This document shows positions 12,761 through 17,593 of a stretch of DNA of 17,593 nt, in pieces; position 1 is the first letter of the stretch; each line of letters begins with the position of its first letter. The notes under the pieces were generated by a model, which saw only the letters and a list, made by a program, of their open reading frames with translations, made no database searches and was not told the origin of the DNA. The stretch is from JADGGV01 sp035715725 (GTDB lineage: Bacteria > Gemmatimonadota > Gemmatimonadetes > Longimicrobiales > RSA9): positions 1 to 17,593 of the forward strand of contig DASTKT010000042.1 in the NCBI GenBank assembly GCA_035715725.1, given 5' to 3'. The position numbers were made by a program, and so were the translations under genes.

Positions 12761-13783
12761 TCACGCCCCGCCCGCCCCCGGCGCCACCTCGCGCGGCTCG
12801 ATGAACGGCATCATCCGCCGCAGCTTGCGCCCCACGGTCTCGATCGGATGCTCCGTCTCCCATGCCCGCCGGCGGTTGAACTCGCCCCGCCCGGTGCGGT
12901 TCTCGAAGATCCAGCGGTCGGCGAAGGAGCCGTCGCGGATGTCCTGGAGCAGCTTCGCCATCGCCTGCTTCGCCGGCTCGCCGATCACCCGGTCGCCCGC
13001 CGTGTAGTCGCCGTACTCGGCCGTGTCCGACACCGAGTAGCGCATGTAGCCGAGCCCGCCCTGGTACATCAGGTCGACGATCAGCTTCAGCTCGTGCAGG
13101 CACTCGAAGTACGCGACCTCGGGCTGGTAGCCGGCCTCGACCAGCGTCTCGAAGCCGGCCTTCACCAGCGCAGAGACGCCGCCGCACAGCACCGCCTGCT
13201 CGCCGAAGAGGTCCGTCTCCGTCTCCTCCGTGAACGTCGTCTTCAGCACGCCGGCGCGCGTCGAGCCGATGCCGCGCGCGTAGGCGAGCGCGTCCTCGAG
13301 CGCGTGCCCCGACGCGTCCGCGTGCACCGCCACGAGCGCCGGCACGCCCCCGCCCTGGCGGAAGATCTCGCGCACGCGGTGCCCCGGCGCCTTCGGCGCC
13401 ACCATGCTCACGTCCACGCCCGCGGGCGGCTCGATCTGGCCGTAGCGGATGTTGAAGCCGTGCGCGAACATCAGCGTCTTCCCCGGCGCCAGGTGCGGGG
13501 CGACGTCGCACGCGTAGATCTCCGGCTGCGCCGTGTCCGGCACCAGCAGCACGACCACGTCGGCCTCCGCCGCCGCGTCGCTCACGGAGCGGACCGGCAG
13601 GCCGGCCGACTCCGCCTTCTCCCGGCTGCGCGAGCCGGCGTGCAGCCCGACGCGTACGTCCAGGCCGCTCTCCTTCAGGTTCAGCGCGTGCGCGTGCCCC
13701 TGGCTTCCATAGCCGATGATGGCGATGCGGCGGCCGCCCAGGCGGCCCAGGTCGGCGTCGGCGTCGTAGAACAGTTCGGGCAT
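12761..13783 (-). CDS. ilvC: Ketol-acid reductoisomerase (class I)
   Basis: The 340-residue enzyme isomerises and reduces acetolactate and acetohydroxybutyrate. The Rossmann part has GYGSQGHAHALNL (24-36). The beta2-alphaB loop HAGSRSREKAESAG with Ser residues points to NADPH use. The catalytic residues expected from the class are visible: H108, K131, D191 and E195 (DLFGEQAVLCGG), E227, E231 and S252. The length is that of the short class I form. The ATG at 13783 lies 24 nt after the ilvN stop, with GGAG about 9 nt before it (complement of 13793-13796). On the 3' side the minus strand reads into a T6 tract (complement of 12724-12729) at the edge of the MITE-like element, with only a poor hairpin before it. 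Confidence 0.97.
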   Translation of the reverse strand: MPELFYDADADLGRLGGRRIAIIGYGSQGHAHALNLKESGLDVRVGLHAGSRSREKAESAGLPVRSVSDAAAEADVVVLLVPDTAQPEIYACDVAPHLAPGKTLMFAHGFNIRYGQIEPPAGVDVSMVAPKAPGHRVREIFRQGGGVPALVAVHADASGHALEDALAYARGIGSTRAGVLKTTFTEETETDLFGEQAVLCGGVSALVKAGFETLVEAGYQPEVAYFECLHELKLIVDLMYQGGLGYMRYSVSDTAEYGDYTAGDRVIGEPAKQAMAKLLQDIRDGSFADRWIFENRTGRGEFNRRRAWETEHPIETVGRKLRRMMPFIEPREVAPGAGGA

Positions 13784-13807
13784 CGGTTCGGTCTCCGGTG
13801 GTTGCGG

Positions 13808-14362
13808 TCACCCCGCCAGCGCGTGGACGGGAGCCAGGTGCAGCGGCGCCGGCGCCGCCGGCGTATGAGCGATGTCGTCGATCCGCGCGGCGATCGGACT
13901 GCGCGCCAGCGCGATGCGGCCGGTGCGCGCCAGCGCGAGCAGCCCGTGCGGCCGCACCAGCTCCAGGAACCGGTCGAGGTGCGACGGACTCCCCGTCACC
14001 TCCACCACCATGCTGCAGGCGCCCACCTCCAGCACGCGCCCGCCGAAGACGCTGCACAGTGCGACGATCTGCGGCCGCTCCGCCGCGCCCGCCGCCACGC
14101 TCAGCAGCGCCGTCTCCCGCTCCAGCGCCTCGCCGCCCGGCAGCGCCTCCGCCTCCAGCACATCCACCAGCCGGCGGAGCTGCGCCACGACCTGCCGTAC
14201 GTCCGCCGCCTCGACCACCAGCGTCGCCCGGCGCGCGCCCTCCGCCTCGCTCGGGCCCAGCGTCATCGTGTCCACGTGAAAGCCGCGCCGCCGCAGCAGC
14301 CCCACCACCCGCGTCAGCGCCAGCGGATCGTTCCGCAGCCTCGCCACGATCGTGTGTCGCAT
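13808..14362 (-). CDS. ilvN: Acetolactate synthase small (regulatory) subunit
   Basis: The 184-residue protein has an N-terminal ACT domain (MRHTIVARLRNDPLALTRVVGLLRRRGFHVDTMTLGPSE in outline) with the valine-binding loop region. A second ACT-like half follows (CSMVVEVTGSPSHLDRFLELVRPHGLLALARTGRIAL). It binds IlvB, raises its activity and gives feedback inhibition by valine. The ATG at 14362 shares one base with the ilvB stop (TGATG) and has GAGG 5 nt upstream. The GTG directly before it (14365) would give a 4-nt overlap but leaves only 2 nt to the GAGG. The last 25 residues are Ala/Pro-rich and slightly longer than usual. Confidence 0.94.
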   Translation of the reverse strand: MRHTIVARLRNDPLALTRVVGLLRRRGFHVDTMTLGPSEAEGARRATLVVEAADVRQVVAQLRRLVDVLEAEALPGGEALERETALLSVAAGAAERPQIVALCSVFGGRVLEVGACSMVVEVTGSPSHLDRFLELVRPHGLLALARTGRIALARSPIAARIDDIAHTPAAPAPLHLAPVHALAG

Positions 14363-16317
14363 CACAGCCTCGCTTCCCAGTTGGCCGTGGAGGACGGAAG
14401 ATCCGCTCGAATCGCCCGCCGCCCCTCATCCGCGCTCGCACCCGACCCGCCTCCGCCTCCGGCAGTTCCCGCGTTCGCAGCCGCAGGCGCATCCGGCTGT
14501 TCCTCGGCCCCGCCGCCGAGCCGGCGAACGACCTCGGAGGCGGAGGCGGAGGCGGGTGCGGAGGCGGAGGCGGGAACTGCCCCGATCGGACCCGGACCCG
14601 GTCCCGGTCCCGGACCCGTCTCCCCGGTGATCATGTCGTTCAGGCTCTTCCCCGGATGCACGATCGGAAAAACATTCGCCTCCCGCTCCACCCGGAAGTC
14701 GAGCACCGTGCAGCCGTCGCGGTCCCACGCCTCGACGAGCGCCGCCTCCACCTCCGACGCATCCTCGACCCGCACGCCGGTGTGGCCGTACGCCTCCGCC
14801 AGCCGTGCGAAGTCCGGCCCGGAGAGCGGCGTCTCGCTGTAGCGCCGCCCCTCGAAGAGCTGCTGCCACTGCCGCACCATCCCCAGGTAGCCGTTGTTGA
14901 CGATGGCGATGCGGACGTTGCGGATCCCCTCCTGCGCCATCGTCGCCAGCTCCTGGTTCGTCATCTGGAAGCCGCCATCGCCGCAGATGACCCAGATCGT
15001 CTCGTCCGGGCAGGCGATCGCCGCGCCCAGCGCCGCCGGCACGCTGAACCCCATGGTGCCGGCGCCGCCGCTCGTGATGTGCGTGCGCGGGTCGCGCCAC
15101 TCGAGGAGCTGCGCCGCCCACATCTGGTGCTGTCCGACATCCGTGACGACGCGGCAGCGGCCGCGCTCGCGCGCCAGCCGGTCGAACGCCGCGTAAACGT
15201 CGTTCGGCGCGAGGGATGCGCCGTCGGCGCGCTTGCGGTAGGTCTGCCTCGGCTCGTGCTCCGCCTGCAGCGACCGGATCCGCGCCAGCCACTCGCCGCA
15301 CGCCCGCGGCGCCACCTCCTCCGCCAGCGCCAGCAGCGCCTCCCGCGCGTCCGCCACGATGGCCACGTCCACGCGCACCAGCTTGCCGATCTCCGCCGGG
15401 TCGATGTCGACGTGGACGATCTTCGCCCGCGGCGCGAACGTCGACGCCTTCCCCGTCACCCGGTCGTCGAAGCGCCCGCCGACGTTCAGCAGGACGTCGC
15501 ACTCCTGGATCGAGCGGTTGACGTGCACCCAGCCGTGCATCCCCGGCATCCCCAGGCCGAGCGGGTGCTCGTCCGGGAACGCGCCCTTGCCGTGCAGCGT
15601 CGTGATCACCGGGATCCCGGTGCGCTCCGCCAGGCGCAGCAGCGCCTCGTGCGCGCCCGCCCAGACGACGCCGTTCCCCGCCAATATCAGCGGCCGCTCC
15701 GCCCGCTCGAGGAGCCGCGCGGCCGCGCGCACCGCGTCCAGCTCCAGCTCCGGCGGCGACGCGTGCGCCGCCGGCCGCGCCTCCGCGTCCCACGCCGGCA
15801 CCACCCGCGCGAGCTGCGCATCCTTCGTGATGTCGATCAGCACCGGGCCCTTCCGCCCCGTCGAGGCGAGGTGGAACGCCTCGCGCACGACCCGCGGCAG
15901 CTCCTCGGCCCGCGTCACCAGGAAGTTGTGCTTCGTGATCGGCATCGTGATGCCGGTGATGTCCGTCTCCTGGAAGGCGTCCGTCCCCAGCAGCGTGGAG
16001 GCCACCTGCCCCGTGATGGCGACGAGGGGCGTGCTGTCCATCCACGCGTCCGCCAGCGGCGTGACCAGGTTCGTCGCGCCCGGCCCGCTCGTCGCCACGC
16101 ACACGCCGACCCGGCCGCTGGCGCGCGCGTACCCCTCCGCCGCGTGCCCCGCTCCCTGCTCGTGCCGGCACAGCACGTGGCGCAGCGCCGGGTACTCCGG
16201 CAGCGCGTGGTAGAACGGCATGATCGCGCCGCCCGGGATGCCGAACAGCACCTCCACGCCCTCCCGCAGCAGCGCCTCGCACAGGATCTGCGCGCCCGTC
16301 CGGATCGCATCAGGCAT
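14362..16317 (-). CDS. ilvB: Acetolactate synthase large subunit with 87-residue repeat tail
   Basis: The first 564 residues are a complete ThDP enzyme that condenses pyruvate with pyruvate or 2-ketobutyrate. The activating glutamate is E53 (RHEQGAGHAAEGYAR). The ThDP/Mg motif starts at GDGGF (D447) and ends at NNGYLG. The usual C-terminus VFPIVHPGKSLNDMI is followed by an 87-residue tail with (GP)5, VPASASAPASASAS, a Gly-rich stretch and ANWEARL. This tail is coded by microsatellite and inverted-repeat DNA (14365-14625). The ATG at 16317 has GGGAGG 6 nt upstream and lies 8 nt inside the end of leuB. The open frame upstream to 16428 is antisense-like repeat sequence and was not used. The stop is fused with the ilvN start. 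Confidence 0.97.
   Translation of the reverse strand: MPDAIRTGAQILCEALLREGVEVLFGIPGGAIMPFYHALPEYPALRHVLCRHEQGAGHAAEGYARASGRVGVCVATSGPGATNLVTPLADAWMDSTPLVAITGQVASTLLGTDAFQETDITGITMPITKHNFLVTRAEELPRVVREAFHLASTGRKGPVLIDITKDAQLARVVPAWDAEARPAAHASPPELELDAVRAAARLLERAERPLILAGNGVVWAGAHEALLRLAERTGIPVITTLHGKGAFPDEHPLGLGMPGMHGWVHVNRSIQECDVLLNVGGRFDDRVTGKASTFAPRAKIVHVDIDPAEIGKLVRVDVAIVADAREALLALAEEVAPRACGEWLARIRSLQAEHEPRQTYRKRADGASLAPNDVYAAFDRLARERGRCRVVTDVGQHQMWAAQLLEWRDPRTHITSGGAGTMGFSVPAALGAAIACPDETIWVICGDGGFQMTNQELATMAQEGIRNVRIAIVNNGYLGMVRQWQQLFEGRRYSETPLSGPDFARLAEAYGHTGVRVEDASEVEAALVEAWDRDGCTVLDFRVEREANVFPIVHPGKSLNDMITGETGPGPGPGPGPIGAVPASASAPASASASEVVRRLGGGAEEQPDAPAAANAGTAGGGGGSGASADEGRRAIRADLPSSTANWEARL
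14445..14581. repeat. Inverted GC-rich repeat in the ilvB tail
   Basis: GGCAGTTCCCGC (14461-14472) is the exact reverse complement of 14570-14581. The CCTCCGCCTCC tract at 14450-14460 mirrors the GGAGGCGGAGG tracts at 14536-14570. The right part (14551-14581) matches 16442-16472 in the leuB tail at 30 of 31 bases. The left arm looks rearranged, with its two blocks in swapped order. Confidence 0.85.
14587..14616. repeat. Hexanucleotide array coding (GP)5 in ilvB
   Basis: Five units CGGACC/CGGTCC run in the order ACC, ACC, TCC, TCC, ACC. The array begins a few codons after the conserved IlvB end and is partly self-complementary. Confidence 0.85.
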
Positions 16318-17569
16318 GCGGCGCCTCCCGCGGGGCAGCGGTTCCCGCCTCCGCCTCCGCCTCCGCACCCGCCCCCGATGCGGTGCCCTGCGGACCCGCA
16401 TCCCCGACACCGGTCCGCCGTGCATCACCTCCGGAGGCGGAGGCGGGTGCGGAGGCGGAGGCGGGAACCGCCGGACTGGCCAGCGCCCCGAGCACCGCCT
16501 CCGTCACCTCCCGCGTGCTCGCCGCCCGCTCGCCCGGCGCGGCCAGATCCGCGGTCACGACGCCCGCATCCAGCACCGCGTCCACCGCCGCCTCGACCGC
16601 CCGCGCCTCCGCCTCCAGCCCGAGCGAGTGCCGCAGCAGCAGCGCCACGCTCAGGATCGCGCCCACCGGATTCGCCAGCCCCGTCCCCGCGATGTCCGGC
16701 GCCGAGCCGTGGATCGGCTCGTACAGTCCGCGCGGGTGCGCCTCTCCCGCCCGCGCCGCCCCCAGCGACGCCGACGGCAGCGCGCCGATCGAGCCCGCCA
16801 GCACCGACGCCTCGTCCGTCAGGATGTCGCCGAACATGTTCTCGGTGACGATCACGTCGAAGTCCGCCGGCCGCCGCACCAGGTGCATCGCCGCCGCGTC
16901 CACCAGCACGTGCTCGAGCGCGAGCTCCGGGAACTCCGCCGCCACCACGCGAGCGACGACGCTCCGCCACAGCCGCGACGTCTCCAGCACGTTCGCCTTG
17001 TCCACCGACGTCAGCTTCCCGCGCCGCGCCCGCGCCAGCCGCGCCGCCACCCGCGTAATGCGCTCGATCTCCGCCGTCGTGTACGTGCACACGTCCGTGG
17101 CGCGCTCGCCGCCGTCCGCGTCCCGCTCGCGCCGCTTCTCGCCGAAGTAGATCCCGCCGGTCAGCTCCCGTACGACGATCATGTCCACGCCCGCCAGCCG
17201 CTCCGGCCGGATCGGCGAGATCGCCGCCGCCCGCCGGTGCGGCGCCACCGGCCGCAGGTTCGCATACAGCCCCAGCGCCTTGCGGATGCCGAGCAGCCCC
17301 TGCTCCGGCCGCACCTTCGCCGATGGGTCGTCCCACTTCGGGCCGCCCACCGCGCCCAGCAGCACCGCGTCCGCTTCCCGGCACAGCGCCACCGTCGCCT
17401 CGGGGAGCGGCTCGCCCAGCGTGTCGATGGCGACGCCGCCGATCGGCGCCTCCGCCGCCTGGAACTCGTGCCCGAAGCGCCGCGCCACCGCGTCCAGCAC
17501 GCGCAGCGCCTCCGCCGTGACCTCCGGCCCGATGCCGTCCCCCGGCAGCACCGCGATCCGGGCGTTCAT
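16310..17569 (-). CDS. leuB: 3-isopropylmalate dehydrogenase with 55-residue repeat tail
   Basis: This enzyme oxidises and decarboxylates 3-isopropylmalate to the leucine keto acid, using NAD. It starts MNARIAVLPGDGIGPEV. The catalytic pair is Y141 (GGIYFGE) and K191 (SVDKANVL), the metal Asps are D224, D248 and D252, and the substrate arginines are in R96, R106 and R134. The NAD site is YEPIHGSAPDIAGTGLANP (283-301). The family end is at about residue 364 (TEAVLGALA); the last 55 residues are a low-complexity tail coded by a palindromic element. The total is 419 aa against about 350-370 for the family. The ATG at 17569 has GGGAGGGG upstream (core 5 nt away). It overlaps ilvB by 8 nt. The promoter lies outside the window or upstream genes are co-transcribed. 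Confidence 0.96.
   Translation of the reverse strand: MNARIAVLPGDGIGPEVTAEALRVLDAVARRFGHEFQAAEAPIGGVAIDTLGEPLPEATVALCREADAVLLGAVGGPKWDDPSAKVRPEQGLLGIRKALGLYANLRPVAPHRRAAAISPIRPERLAGVDMIVVRELTGGIYFGEKRRERDADGGERATDVCTYTTAEIERITRVAARLARARRGKLTSVDKANVLETSRLWRSVVARVVAAEFPELALEHVLVDAAAMHLVRRPADFDVIVTENMFGDILTDEASVLAGSIGALPSASLGAARAGEAHPRGLYEPIHGSAPDIAGTGLANPVGAILSVALLLRHSLGLEAEARAVEAAVDAVLDAGVVTADLAAPGERAASTREVTEAVLGALASPAVPASASAPASASGGDARRTGVGDAGPQGTASGAGAEAEAEAGTAAPREAPHA
16339..16472. repeat. Palindromic GC-rich element in the leuB tail
   Basis: The left arm (16339-16373, starting CGGTTCCCGCCTCCGCC) and the right arm (16442-16470) are inverted copies over 29 bases, the left having one extra CTCCGC unit. 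The middle of about 68 nt is not repetitive. Both arms are read in frame, as AGAEAEAEAGTAA (left) and VPASASAPASAS (right). The right arm recurs in ilvB. Confidence 0.9.
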
Positions 17570-17593
17570 GCGCCCCTCCCGGGGCCGGAGTGG

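Noticed and set aside
350..17520. Many long open frames on the strand opposite to, or out of frame with, the listed genes (for example 5634-8339 minus, 13798-16848 plus, 9785-11218 plus)
   Set aside because: Very high GC removes stop codons. These translations are Arg/Ala/Pro/Gly or Asp/Val/His-rich with no family motif, and they lie across well-recognised genes.

Overview
The window is very GC-rich and almost fully coding. Base composition, the GC-rich Shine-Dalgarno sites (GGAGG type) and the gene content (a lipoprotein beginning YNLNIIGV after its signal, a TlpA-type thioredoxin, a GH3 lipoprotein, a complete ilv block) fit a soil or sediment Gemmatimonadota-like bacterium. That is an inference from protein flavour; no marker gene is present to prove it.

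Layout. (1) 1-249 (-): start of a response regulator receiver protein, cut by the window edge. (2) 415-4210 (-): a tight four-gene glycoconjugate operon, transcribed right to left as CgeB-like glycosyltransferase, sugar-nucleotidyltransferase, PIG-L deacetylase, GT4 glycosyltransferase. Its junctions are a 3-nt gap, a GTGA overlap and a TAATG overlap. (3) 4617-9432 (+): a small unknown protein, a membrane-anchored TlpA/ResA-like thioredoxin, a GH3 beta-glucosidase with a late lipoprotein signal, and a secreted lipoprotein of unknown function behind a long structured leader. (4) 9563-17569 (-): branched-chain amino-acid biosynthesis in the order leuB-ilvB-ilvN-ilvC-(400-bp gap)-ilvE-ilvD. The genes supply acetohydroxyacid synthase (IlvBN), ketol-acid reductoisomerase (IlvC), dihydroxy-acid dehydratase (IlvD) and branched-chain aminotransferase (IlvE), which is the whole common valine/isoleucine route after threonine deamination. 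LeuB is the only leucine-branch enzyme present; leuA and leuCD are outside the window.

The unusual part is repeat biology. Three of the six amino-acid genes (leuB, ilvB, ilvE) carry 55-87 residue low-complexity C-terminal tails made of short-period or palindromic DNA repeats, always placed just before the next gene's ribosome binding site or start. LeuB and IlvB share a nearly identical 31-nt repeat coding for VPASASAPASAS. IlvE ends in two different 9-nt tandem arrays (9 and 8 units). The ilvC-ilvE gap holds a 242-bp element with perfect 28-bp terminal inverted repeats and nested hairpins. Two 77-bp copies (76/77 identical) of a long-hairpin element bracket the lipoprotein transcription unit. 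Together they suggest a genome with active palindromic and slippage repeats that tolerates them in frame at gene ends.
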